A stretch of 64,000 nucleotides of DNA from NCBI GenBank assembly GCA_000482145.1, contig AUXH01000024.1:1-64000 (forward strand). The letters are read 5' to 3'. Positions 26,754 to 36,150 of the stretch are shown in pieces. The stretch is from Strigomonas culicis (lineage: Eukaryota; Euglenozoa; Kinetoplastea; Trypanosomatida; Trypanosomatidae). Under the pieces are notes generated by a model. That model had not been told where the DNA came from and did no database searches. It saw nothing but the letters and a program-made list of their open reading frames with translations. Positions within the stretch are counted from its first letter, which is position 1. Each line of letters opens with the position of its first letter. Both the position numbers and the translations under genes were made by a program.

Positions 26754-28598
26754 ATGCCCCTCCACAGCGCTGCGCCACCGGTGGTGCACCGGGACGCGCT
26801 GACCGGTCTGCAGCTCGTGCCAGAGGCCGCGGTCTACTCGGAGCGTTTCTTTAATGTCTTTGCCGCGCTGCTCGATGTGCCGGCCCCCGCGGACGGCGGC
26901 AGGGCGACCATCCCCGACGTGGTGTACCTCTCCGAGGTGGTGGTGCCCTCCACTTTGCTTTTTCACTACGACCTCACACCGCCGAGTGTGGCTCGACCTC
27001 CCTCCTTTTATATACTCGTGTCGACCACGCATCTCTACGTGGGTGTGCACCCCGCCAACCGTGTTATTCTAGCGTACTCCATTTTCAATGACATTGCGTC
27101 CATCTGTCTGTGTCAGCAGAGCGGCTGTATGGTGCTAAAGCATCGCCGCCAGGGCCACCCGCCGCCGCAGCGCCACAGCGGGGGCACCGCGGCCGCCGAC
27201 GTCGCGCGCGTGTGGGATCCGCGCCACTACGATTTTGTCTTTTCGCTTAGAAACACGCACGAGATGGACTTCTTCCTCCATGTGCTGCAAACCGTGAAGC
27301 TCACCGTGTCCGCCTGCCTCGGCGGCGCCGACGACCCGGCCGCGCCGCGCGCCGCGCGCTACACCGCCAAGACGATCGGCGAGGCGGTGCAGCGCTGGCC
27401 GGTGGGCGGCCACGAGGCGCTGCCGCCCCACGCGCGGCCGGCGCTCCTCGGCCACCCGCCGCACGTCGCCCTGCCGCCGCTCCAGCGCTTCGACCCCGCG
27501 GCGGTCGCGCGCCGGCGGGACGACTGCCTCTATGGCGGCCACGCGGATGGGGTGGAGCCGCTGGACGAGGCGCTCTATGCGGAGGAGCGCGTGCTGCGCG
27601 CCGTCCTCGCGGAGCCCCTCGCGCCCTTCTACGACGACCCTCACCGCGACGACGCCGCCGCGCATGAGCTGCTGATCGCGGACGCGTCGCGGCTGTCGGA
27701 GGACGAGCGTGAGTTGCTGCGCGCGCTGCAGCACCCGGCGGTCCGCGCGGCGCGCCCGACGCCGCCGCCCGCGCAGCAGGCGAGCGCTGACCACTCGGCG
27801 GACACGCAGCCGCTTTTGCGGCACGGCGGCGAGACGCACAGAGGCAAAACGCTGAACGTCGTCCTGGCGCGCCACGCCGCGGCGCGGGCACGGCCCCACC
27901 AACACAGCGAAAACGATCCTTTGCTGCGTCTCGCCGTGGATGACGCTGTGGCGCTGGCGCCGGATAGCACAGACGCGCCGCCGCCGCCGCCGCCGGCCGC
28001 CGCCCCGGAGCCGGTGGTTGCCACGCCCAGCATTGACTGGTCTGCATGGTCAGCGGCTGCAGCAGCGACGAGCGGCACGGAGGATGAGAGGGAGGGGCAG
28101 GAGCGAGTGCCGGAGCAGACGGCGGTACGCGAAGAGGCGCCTCGTGCGGCTGCGCTGGATAGCGCCGCGGCCCCCTCCCACTGCCGCGCGCACGCCGGCG
28201 CGCCGGCCCTGCAGCAGCCGCAGCCCACCAGCGCCCCTGCCCGCCGCGTGGCGGACCCCCGCACGCCCGCCCACTTCGACGACCACCGGATGGGCTACGC
28301 GCGGCCCGTCACGGCCACCGCCCCGCCGCCGCCGCGCAGGGACGAGGGCGCGGATGACAGCACCTTCAACGACGCCCGCGCACTCCTACTGCAGCTGCGC
28401 CGACAGAACGACTACTATCACGACTTGGCCGGGGAGGCGTCTCGCCACCACAGCGACGGGGGAGAGCCCGACCGGCACCGCAGTGCGCGAAGGCACAAGA
28501 AACACAATGAAGCGGATGGAAGCAGAGGTGCATCACGGAAACAACAGGTGAGCGACTTTTTTGAATCCATCAATCGCACATTTGACATTGTACATTAG
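26754..28598 (+). CDS. Unknown protein, possible N-terminal PH-like region and disordered tail
   Basis: 614 residues from ATG 26754 (an in-frame GTG two codons earlier is ignored). Residues about 15-185 look globular. They contain a strand-rich pattern (FYILVSTTHLYVGV, VILAYSIFNDIASICL) and end in a helix (MDFFLHVLQTVK), reminiscent of a pleckstrin-homology-type fold; this is an impression, not a match. An insert rich in His/Gly/Gln (about 130-150) splits it. From about 200 onwards the chain is Ala/Pro/Arg-rich with acidic and poly-Pro patches, probably disordered. It ends in a basic RRHKKHN segment and a short helix (SDFFESINRTF). If the PH-like reading is right, a membrane or cytoskeletal adaptor would be plausible. 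Confidence 0.82.
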   Translation: MPLHSAAPPVVHRDALTGLQLVPEAAVYSERFFNVFAALLDVPAPADGGRATIPDVVYLSEVVVPSTLLFHYDLTPPSVARPPSFYILVSTTHLYVGVHPANRVILAYSIFNDIASICLCQQSGCMVLKHRRQGHPPPQRHSGGTAAADVARVWDPRHYDFVFSLRNTHEMDFFLHVLQTVKLTVSACLGGADDPAAPRAARYTAKTIGEAVQRWPVGGHEALPPHARPALLGHPPHVALPPLQRFDPAAVARRRDDCLYGGHADGVEPLDEALYAEERVLRAVLAEPLAPFYDDPHRDDAAAHELLIADASRLSEDERELLRALQHPAVRAARPTPPPAQQASADHSADTQPLLRHGGETHRGKTLNVVLARHAAARARPHQHSENDPLLRLAVDDAVALAPDSTDAPPPPPPAAAPEPVVATPSIDWSAWSAAAAATSGTEDEREGQERVPEQTAVREEAPRAAALDSAAAPSHCRAHAGAPALQQPQPTSAPARRVADPRTPAHFDDHRMGYARPVTATAPPPPRRDEGADDSTFNDARALLLQLRRQNDYYHDLAGEASRHHSDGGEPDRHRSARRHKKHNEADGSRGASRKQQVSDFFESINRTFDIVH

Positions 28599-28910
28599 AC
28601 TGTATTATCGATGTTCTGAAGACAGCCTTGTTCATTTTCTCTTTTCTCTTTTTTCTTTGTGCTTGATGCCGTTGTATCGTTTACAGAGAGATCCACCAAT
28701 GCACCTTTCTTGTGTATACGTGTGCGCGCAGATGTACATGTGTCATATGCTGCATCCTCCACCCCATCTTTGTTTCTCCCTGCAGTTACATGATAGATAC
28801 CTTGGGGTCACAGCAGGTGGCTTTCCGAAGGTGAAAGGTCATTTTTTTGCCCCCTTTGTCCGCAGCCATTGCTTCCGTGACGGCCTCTAGCGGGACTGTG
28901 TGGCACCGCC
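28599..28910 (+). other. Short spacer with splice acceptor
   Basis: Pyrimidine-rich stretch (about 28757-28781) with AG at 28784-28785. No gene seen. Confidence 0.55.
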
Positions 28911-31799
28911 ATGACCGCGAGCGAGACGACCGAAGGTAATGTGTGGACCTCCGTGCGGAGCGCCGGCATGGCGCTGGTGGCGGCGTACCTGCCGTGCGTA
29001 TCCTGCGCCGTCTGCGCGGCCGACCGCAACGTGCGCGCGCTGGCGGAGACGCTGGGCCCGACGGCTCTGCAGCCGCTGCTGCTGCCCGGCGCCACCGGCT
29101 ACTACCGCGAGAGCAGCCTCGGCGAGGCGGCGGAGGTGCGCACCCACGCCGTGCGTTTTGTGGCCGACGACGAGGTGGGCTGTGACGGGGCGCCCACCCA
29201 CCGCCCGCGCGACTACGCGCTGTGCGTGGTCGATGCGCGCGACGTGCGCGCGGTGGAGCTGGCCGTGTGGTGGCTGCAGGTGGCGGCGGTGCGCGCCGTG
29301 CAGCTCGAGGGCGTCGAGGGCCTCTCCGCCGTCGGGCTCCAGCACGTCCTGCGCGCGGTGCTCGCGCCGCAGCCGCTGACCGACGCGGGCGCCGCGCTGC
29401 CGCCGCTGCTGGAGGAGCTGCACCTTGGTACGGCCACGGAGTCCATCCCCGCAGTCGACCTGGGGGCGCTGCAGCGGTGCCCGCGGCTGCACACACTCGC
29501 GCTCGGCGCGTGCGCGGCGCCGCAGGACCTGGACTGCGTGGGGCTGCTGCCGGGCCTGGTGCGTCTGCGCGTGGGGGGCGCCGCCGTCTGCGACCTCGCG
29601 CCGCTGGCGCGCTGCCAGCGCTTGGAGGAGCTGCGGCTGCTGCACTGCCGGCAGCTGCGCAGCGTCACGCCCCTGCAGGGCATGGTGTGGCTGCGGGTGC
29701 TGGACCTCAGCTTCGCGTCCGTGACGGACCTCCGGCCGCTGCGGGGCTGCCCGCGGCTGCGGGACCTCTGTCTCTCGAGCTGCGGACAGGTGCGGTCGCT
29801 GGAGGGGGTGCGGCTGCCGGAGCGGCTCGACCTCAGCTACACTGCGGTGGAGTCCCTCGCCGAGCTGCGGCACTGCGCCGCGCTGCGCGAGCTGCACCTG
29901 GCGAGCTGCCGCCAGCTGCGGCACCTTGGCGGCCTCGAGGCGGCGGGCGCGCTCGAGCGGCTGCACCTGGAGGCCTCCACGGTGGAGGGCTTGGCGCCGC
30001 TGCGGCACTGCGCCGCGCTGCGCGAGCTGCACCTGGCGAGCTGCAGCTACCTGCGCGGGCTGGAGGGGCTGGAGGGGCTGCCCGCGCTGGCGTGGCTCGA
30101 TCTCAGCTACACGACGGTCGAGGACCTGCGCCCGCTGCGCCACTGCGCGCAGCTGGGCGAGCTGCGTCTCGAGTGGTGCCGCCGGCTCCGCTCGTTGGAG
30201 GGGATCGAGGGCGTGGCGGGGCTGCGCCGCATCCACCTCGCGGAGAGCGCCGTCGAGAGCCTGCGGCCGCTGCGGCGCTGCGCCGCGCTGCGCGAGGTCG
30301 ACCTCAGCCGCTGCGTGCAGATCGACGGGCTGGAGGGGCTGCAGCACGCCCGCGCGCTCGTGCGCGTCGTCGCGGTTGACGCGCTGGTCGCCGACGTGAC
30401 CGCGCTGCGCGACTGCGCGGACCTGACGGAGCTGAGCCTGAGCGGGTGTCTGCGGCTGCGCTGCCTGGCGGGGCTGGACGGCGCGCGCGCGCTCTGCCGG
30501 CTGGACCTCGCCGGCACCGCCGTCGACGACTTGGCCCCGCTGCGGCACTGCGCCGCGCTGCGCGAGCTGAACCTCACCAAGTGCAGCGCGCTGCGCACGC
30601 TCGCGGGGGTCGAGGGGCTGGGCGCGCTGGAGCTGCTGCTCGTGTCAGGCAGCGCCGTCGCGGACTTCGCGCCGCTGCGGCGGTGCGGCGGCCTGCGAGA
30701 GCTCGTGGCTCAGGACTGCCCACAGCTGCGGCACCTCACCGGCCTCGAGGGGCTGACCGCGCTGGTGCTCCTGGATGTGCGCGGGGCGCCGCTGGAGACG
30801 CTGACGCCGCTGCGCGGCTGCGCGCGGCTGCGGGAGCTGTGGCTGAAGGGCTGCGCGCCCCTGGCCAGCCTCGCCGGCCTCGAGGGCCTCGCACAGCTGG
30901 AGCGGCTGCGGCTCGGCGACACGGCGGTGGACGAGCTACTGCCGCTGCGGCGCTGCGCCGCGCTGCGCGAGCTGGACCTGCGGGGCTGCCGGCAGCTGCG
31001 CAGCGCGGCCGGCGTGGAGGGCCTCGCCGCGCTGGAGAGGCTGCACATGGGCGGCACCGCGCTCGGCGAGGTCGGCGCGCTGCGCGCGTGCGGCCGCCTC
31101 GCGGAGCTGAGCCTGCACGGCTGCCGGCGGCTGCGCGGCCTGGCGGGGCTGGAGGACGCCCCCGCGGTGGAGCGGCTCGACCTGAGCCAGACCCTCGTGG
31201 AGGATCTGTCGCCGCTCGCGCGGTGGGCGCGGCTGCGCGAGCTGGACGTCAGCGGCTGCGGCAGGCTACGCAGCCTCGCCGGGCTGGAGGGTGCGATCGC
31301 GCTCCGCCGGCTGCGCATGCGGCAGACGCCCATCGCCGACCTGGCGCCGCTGCGGCGCGCGGGGCAGCTGCGCGAGCTGGACGCGAGCGGCTGCCGCAAG
31401 CTGCGCAGCCTCGCCGGGCTGGAGGGCGCCGCCGCGCTGGCGCAGCTCGTGGCGAGCGACACGCTCGTGTCGGACCTCACCCCGCTGCGGCTGTGCCCGC
31501 TGCTGCGGGCGCTGGACCTCAGCAAGTGCGCGGCGCTCGGCGACTTGGCGGGGCTGACGGGGCTGACGGGGCTGCGGCGCGTCGACCTCAGCGGCACGGC
31601 GGTGGGCGATATCGAGCCGCTGCGGGGCTGCACCGGGCTGCAGGAGCTGGACGTGCGGCGCTGCGGCAGGCTACACAGCCTTGCGCCGCTGGTCGGAGCG
31701 CGCTCCATCACGAGCATCCACCTCAGCACCTCGATGGGGTTCGTGGACACGAGCGCCATCTCGTGGGTGGACAGCAGCGTCATCAAGTACTCTCGGTGA
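28911..31799 (+). CDS. Leucine-rich repeat protein with about 35 alternating repeats
   Basis: 962 residues. About 160 N-terminal residues without repeats include two Cys pairs (SCAVCAADRN). They are followed by about 35 leucine-rich repeats to the C-terminus. I counted two alternating units: a 23-residue form (HCAALRELHLASCRQLRHLGGLE type, with Cys) and a 22-residue form (GLPALAWLDLSYTTVEDLRPLR type, without Cys), giving a 45-residue, 135-nucleotide super-repeat. The array should form a long solenoid used for protein binding. No signal peptide, membrane helix, kinase or ubiquitin-ligase domain is visible, so it is not a typical surface LRR protein. DNA-level repetition is high in the conserved half-units, which favours unequal exchange. 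Partners unknown. Confidence 0.93.
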   Translation: MTASETTEGNVWTSVRSAGMALVAAYLPCVSCAVCAADRNVRALAETLGPTALQPLLLPGATGYYRESSLGEAAEVRTHAVRFVADDEVGCDGAPTHRPRDYALCVVDARDVRAVELAVWWLQVAAVRAVQLEGVEGLSAVGLQHVLRAVLAPQPLTDAGAALPPLLEELHLGTATESIPAVDLGALQRCPRLHTLALGACAAPQDLDCVGLLPGLVRLRVGGAAVCDLAPLARCQRLEELRLLHCRQLRSVTPLQGMVWLRVLDLSFASVTDLRPLRGCPRLRDLCLSSCGQVRSLEGVRLPERLDLSYTAVESLAELRHCAALRELHLASCRQLRHLGGLEAAGALERLHLEASTVEGLAPLRHCAALRELHLASCSYLRGLEGLEGLPALAWLDLSYTTVEDLRPLRHCAQLGELRLEWCRRLRSLEGIEGVAGLRRIHLAESAVESLRPLRRCAALREVDLSRCVQIDGLEGLQHARALVRVVAVDALVADVTALRDCADLTELSLSGCLRLRCLAGLDGARALCRLDLAGTAVDDLAPLRHCAALRELNLTKCSALRTLAGVEGLGALELLLVSGSAVADFAPLRRCGGLRELVAQDCPQLRHLTGLEGLTALVLLDVRGAPLETLTPLRGCARLRELWLKGCAPLASLAGLEGLAQLERLRLGDTAVDELLPLRRCAALRELDLRGCRQLRSAAGVEGLAALERLHMGGTALGEVGALRACGRLAELSLHGCRRLRGLAGLEDAPAVERLDLSQTLVEDLSPLARWARLRELDVSGCGRLRSLAGLEGAIALRRLRMRQTPIADLAPLRRAGQLRELDASGCRKLRSLAGLEGAAALAQLVASDTLVSDLTPLRLCPLLRALDLSKCAALGDLAGLTGLTGLRRVDLSGTAVGDIEPLRGCTGLQELDVRRCGRLHSLAPLVGARSITSIHLSTSMGFVDTSAISWVDSSVIKYSR
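29400..31770 (+). repeat. Tandem coding repeat, about 135 nt super-period
   Basis: Within the LRR gene the CTGCGGCACTGCGCCGCGCT-type segment recurs in nearly identical form (near 29868, 30001, 30541) and in diverged forms at each super-repeat. Confidence 0.85.
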
Positions 31800-32154
31800 T
31801 GGGGAGGTCTGGCACCAGTATAATACTATTTCTTTTTTTTCTTTACTTCTTCTTCTATAATCACAGCCACGTGCGTAAAGCACTTCCATTGCCCTTTTGC
31901 TGAAGCCATCCTAAGATTTGTACTCCTTCATGCTCCACCTTCCCACGCCTCTCTCCTCGCTAGACAAAACAAAACAACAAATAACAATCCCAATTGAAGC
32001 ATTCATAAAAAAAAACCACAGATAAGCCATTATCACTTTTTTTCCTTTCTCACTCTTCTTCCACTCACCCCCGTTATTTAAGAGTTGGATGGTGAGACTT
32101 CTCTCCCCCCTCCACTGTCTTTGAAACATTTTCTCTCTCTCAGACTAGTGCCCT
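31800..32154 (+). other. Intergenic spacer
   Basis: AT-rich; TTTTCTCTCTCT tract with AG at 32142-32143 just before the next ATG. No gene seen. Confidence 0.6.
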
Positions 32155-35100
32155 ATGCCGCTTTTCCTCTTCCCCAAGGAGCGGCACTGCAATACGGGGC
32201 AATCCGTCCACTCCGCGGCGGGCGGTGGCGCGTACCTCTGTCGGCGCTACTTCTACCCCCTCATGTACACGCTCACCCCCGACGCGGACGGGGCCTGTAC
32301 CCTGCCGCGCGCGGATGCCCCAGCGCCAGCGGACCGCCGTGCGGCGACACCCTTTCTGCGGTGCGAGGCGGAGGGACCGACGCGGCTGCGCGCCGTGCTG
32401 CAGCGGCGTCACGGCCACCTGTGGGCGGCGAGCGGCACGGCCCTCGCGGCGGCGCAGCGCGCCCACATCCGTGAGGCGGTGCAGGCCGCGTATCGCACCG
32501 AGGCCCTCTCCGCGCCCACTTCCTACGTGCGCACCCGCCACCGCGTGGGCACACGGCGGCGGTCGACCTCCGAGACGTCTGGGGAGCGCCGCGGGCGGCC
32601 ACTGCCGGCGTCCGCGTCGTACGTGCTGCCGTTTTATCACTTCGTCGACGTGGCGCACCTCGTGGCTCTGCACGACGCAGCACTGTACAGCTGCGCAGGG
32701 GAGCCCACCCGTGGCGCCCTCACGCAGCAGACCTTTTCCCTGTGGGGGGCCCAGTTCCTGCGGGAGAGCGCGGCCGCGTACGACCGTGTGCTTCACAACG
32801 AGACGCTGCTGCAGCGGCCGCGCGGCCTTGCAGCGGGGCTGCCGTGCGCGGCGGGTGGCGGCGCCGGGCCCTTCCTGGCAGGCGCGCAGCGGCTGCTCTC
32901 GGACTCGCGCCTGCTTGTGGGGGACGGGCCGCTCCACCCTGTCACCGCGGCGCCGGACGCTCCTGGGGTCTGCATCCACTGGCCTTGCGTGTTCCAGGAC
33001 CGGCGCGCGGCGCTGCTGACCGCCGCGCGGGAGGCGCCGGAGGCGGTGCTGGACCTTGTGGTCTTCCTCGCCTCCAGCGTGGGCGGCGACAGCGCGCTGC
33101 AGCGGGTGCACGGGTGGCAGGAGCTCCACTGCCCGCGCGAGCCGGGGCTCGGCTGGGAGCCGCTGCGACCGTTTGTGCTGGTCGGCGCGCCGCCTTCCAT
33201 CCCTGCGGCGCGCAGCGCTCCGGCGGAGGGCACGCGTCAGAGCGAGCACCGGGTGTTTTGCCGCGCCGACGAGCGGCCGGCGCCGCCGGCCCCGCCCCGC
33301 CATGCGCGTCTGCTGACCCTTCGCGGCCGTGCCCGCCGTCCCGCCTCCGCTGCGGCGCCGGCCTCGCACCGTCCGGGGGATAAAAACAGTTTACAGAAGA
33401 AAATAGCAGCGGCGCTCTCGCAGCTCAACAGGGAGGGCAGCGGTGCGCGGGCGAGCTTCTGCGGCGCGGCGGGGCGGTGGGGCTGGCCGACGCGCCACAC
33501 CGGCGCCGCGCACGAGATCACGGAAGTGGTGTCACCGGTCGACGGCGGGTCGCTCGAGGAGGGGCAGCGCGCGGCGCCGCCTCATCAGCGATGTGCGGAG
33601 CCGCCCGCACGGCGGCAAAGAACGGCCGCCGGCGGTGCGAGGAAGCGGCCGCGCAGTCCCGGCGCGGCGGTGGTGGTGTTGGGCGAGGCGCCGGTCGCCG
33701 ACGAGGCGGAGCCTAAGCGGACCGCAACCGAAGGTGACGACCTTTCCAAGCAGCGCTATGGAGAGCTGCCTTCCAGCGGCGAGATGGCTGGGATGGAGGG
33801 ACGGCTGATCATGGACTTCCTGCGTGGCGACGCGGGCCCCATGGCAGCAGACGCGGACACGTTGGCGCGCTACGTGCTACTCCCCCGCTTGCTGTGTGCG
33901 CACGATCCCCTCGATGTATACCGCAGCGAGCACCACTCGCCATCGCGGAATGCAGAGACAGCAGACCACATTCTACCACAAAGCGGAGCGGCTCCGCATT
34001 ATGCCTTTTTTGCCGACATGACGTTCGGAGACGATGCGGTGCACAACCCTGCCTTTGCGTCGATGCCCTGCTCACGTCCGAGACTGCCCTCTCACTCGCC
34101 GATCTGCCTGACAGGCAGCAGCCACACCAGCACCGCCAGCATCATTCGCGCCCCGCGCGACCGCACGGCCGCGCCGGCGGGCTTCGTCTCGCACTTTCTC
34201 TTCAGCTTTGCGAAGGAGAGGGTGGAGCGCTCGGCGGAGATGCGGTGCTGGCGCGCCCTCACGACCGCTGCCGCGGGGCCGGCGCGCGGCGCGGCCGCTC
34301 TCCACCCAACAGGTGGGGTGGGCCTGCGCTGCCGCGCGTCAGACTTCCAGCAGCTGCTGGTGCGTGGGCTCTCGTCCGCGGCGGACGCCCCCGCCGGCCG
34401 CAGCACGAACGCGCGGCTGCTGGCGAGCCTGCTGCAGCCGCGTGACGCACCGCCGCCGCCCACCGCCGCCTTCCACCGTCTGTCCGTCGCGCGCCTGCGG
34501 CAGCGGTGGGGGGACGGCGCGGGGTGGCGCGCGCGCTGGCAGGATGCGTGTGCCCGCCGGCAGAGCGCGGCGGTCGCGTACGTGCAGTCCCAGTTCGCGC
34601 GCCTCGCCGCTGACACGGCTGCCCGCCCGCGGCCGCCGGCCGCGGTGCGCGAGCTGCAGCGCGCGCTGGCCCGCCGCGCGGCGAGCGCGGCACACGACCG
34701 GGCCGCGGCGGGGCAGCGCGCGTACGACGCCTTCCTCCGCCGCGGGATGCGGCGCGAGTACTACCTTCACTTCTGTACGTACGTCTACGACGTGATCGAC
34801 CTCGCGCGGCGGGAGGCCTCTCAGCGGCCCGCCGCTGCCGCCGGCGGCGGCCTGGCGCAGCGCAGCGCGTGCAAGGCCGCGGGCCTGGCGTGGTACCGGG
34901 AGGAGCGCGGCGCCGACGACGTCGCGCTGTACCTCCCTGAGGGGAGTGCGGCCGCGGGAGGGACGGAGGCGTACTTCCCGGAGCTGCGCGCGAGCGTGCG
35001 CCAGTGGGGCGGCTGGCGCCACGTCGGCCGCGCGGCGGACGCGGACGCGCAAGAAGTGGAGCGGCTCTACGCGACGTGGCGCCCCATCCTGCGGGACCTG

Positions 35101-35727
35101 GTGACGCTGGTGGCGGGCGCGGCGGACGGCGCCGGCGCGACCCCGCCGCTGGTGCTATGCAAGCTGCACCGCCCGCGCGTGTTCAAGACGGTCTTTCCGT
35201 ACGACGCGGAGCGGCGCGACGAGGTGCGGCGCGCGCGGTGGGCGTGGGAGCGGCAGGGCTGTTTCCTGCAGGGCGAGCGCCGCCGCGCGAAGGACGCGGG
35301 CCGCAAGCGGCAGCGCATGGCGGCGGCGGAGGACACGGGGGACATGCCCGCGGCAGCGAGCGGCCGGCCGCAGGCTAGCATCACCCTCTCCGCCTCGCAG
35401 AGCACGACGGAGTCCGAGTCGCTGCCGCGCGTCACGCTGCCACCCTCCGTCGCGGCCTCCTCCGATGCCGCCCACGGCTACTACGCGAGCCAGCTGCAGC
35501 GGTGGCTGGCGCAGATGCGGCGGGTGGACGCGGCACTGGCGTGGCGCCACGACGGTCCCATGCTTGCCCGCCCGCGGCCGGGGCCTGCGCCGCAGCGGCA
35601 CGACGAGCCGCCCAGCCGCGCGCCCGAGGAGGTCAACGACACCACCGTTTTTTTCTCATATGTGGAGAACATCTTCATCGAAAAGGAAAAGCTGTTATCT
35701 CAATTCAATGAAATGATTTCATCTTAA
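32155..35727 (+). CDS. Unknown 1,190-codon frame, possibly two adjacent genes
   Basis: One uninterrupted frame beginning at the first ATG after a good acceptor. Residues 1-440 look globular but are not recognised. A Ser/Arg/Pro-rich linker follows (about 365-600, with KKIAAALSQLN inside). Residues about 600-690 are encoded by codons with clearly weaker GC3 bias. At residue 696 (ATG 34240) a new start-like sequence appears, MRCWRALTTAAAGPARGAAA, typical of a mitochondrial presequence. Just upstream lies a short pyrimidine run with AG (CTTTCTCTTCAG, near 34192-34203). The part after it (495 residues) is Arg/Ala-rich and mostly helical, with a conserved-looking LVLCKLHRPRVFKTVFPY segment near 1000, and it ends in a helix (FSYVENIFIEKEKLLSQFNEM). 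Either one large protein or two genes in the same frame without a stop between; no function is assigned. Confidence 0.7.
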   Translation: MPLFLFPKERHCNTGQSVHSAAGGGAYLCRRYFYPLMYTLTPDADGACTLPRADAPAPADRRAATPFLRCEAEGPTRLRAVLQRRHGHLWAASGTALAAAQRAHIREAVQAAYRTEALSAPTSYVRTRHRVGTRRRSTSETSGERRGRPLPASASYVLPFYHFVDVAHLVALHDAALYSCAGEPTRGALTQQTFSLWGAQFLRESAAAYDRVLHNETLLQRPRGLAAGLPCAAGGGAGPFLAGAQRLLSDSRLLVGDGPLHPVTAAPDAPGVCIHWPCVFQDRRAALLTAAREAPEAVLDLVVFLASSVGGDSALQRVHGWQELHCPREPGLGWEPLRPFVLVGAPPSIPAARSAPAEGTRQSEHRVFCRADERPAPPAPPRHARLLTLRGRARRPASAAAPASHRPGDKNSLQKKIAAALSQLNREGSGARASFCGAAGRWGWPTRHTGAAHEITEVVSPVDGGSLEEGQRAAPPHQRCAEPPARRQRTAAGGARKRPRSPGAAVVVLGEAPVADEAEPKRTATEGDDLSKQRYGELPSSGEMAGMEGRLIMDFLRGDAGPMAADADTLARYVLLPRLLCAHDPLDVYRSEHHSPSRNAETADHILPQSGAAPHYAFFADMTFGDDAVHNPAFASMPCSRPRLPSHSPICLTGSSHTSTASIIRAPRDRTAAPAGFVSHFLFSFAKERVERSAEMRCWRALTTAAAGPARGAAALHPTGGVGLRCRASDFQQLLVRGLSSAADAPAGRSTNARLLASLLQPRDAPPPPTAAFHRLSVARLRQRWGDGAGWRARWQDACARRQSAAVAYVQSQFARLAADTAARPRPPAAVRELQRALARRAASAAHDRAAAGQRAYDAFLRRGMRREYYLHFCTYVYDVIDLARREASQRPAAAAGGGLAQRSACKAAGLAWYREERGADDVALYLPEGSAAAGGTEAYFPELRASVRQWGGWRHVGRAADADAQEVERLYATWRPILRDLVTLVAGAADGAGATPPLVLCKLHRPRVFKTVFPYDAERRDEVRRARWAWERQGCFLQGERRRAKDAGRKRQRMAAAEDTGDMPAAASGRPQASITLSASQSTTESESLPRVTLPPSVAASSDAAHGYYASQLQRWLAQMRRVDAALAWRHDGPMLARPRPGPAPQRHDEPPSRAPEEVNDTTVFFSYVENIFIEKEKLLSQFNEMISS

Positions 35728-36150
35728 CCATTTTTTTTTGCCTTCGACTGCTAGCACGCTTTTCTGCTATTATATGCTCTATTCTTGCTGTTTTTTTTTT
35801 TTAACATTTGGACTATTTCTCTTTTCGTTCTAATGCAATGCAATCGTGGAGTTTTTTTTGGTATGCACGTACGACATTCTTCTTCTCTCATCTTCTTTTG
35901 CCTTTGTTTCTTCATATTCATACACAGTTGTTTTTCTTAGAATCCGCACTTTACGTCACGCGACCATAGCCGCGAGATTGTTGTATCGTTGTTCGCTGAA
36001 AGGAACAGTTTCTAGGGGCGGCTTACTTTGGTGTTGGTGGGTTCTCACTTTGTATTCCGTCTCTTTTTTTTTACTTTGCTTTATTCTACTCTTTTTTTTA
36101 TTTAGTACTTCTTCTCTTCCCACTCCCACCTCCCGCTCTCACACGAGTGT
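35728..36150 (+). other. Intergenic spacer
   Basis: AT-rich with T homopolymers; pyrimidine tract at about 36060-36140. No gene seen. Confidence 0.55.
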
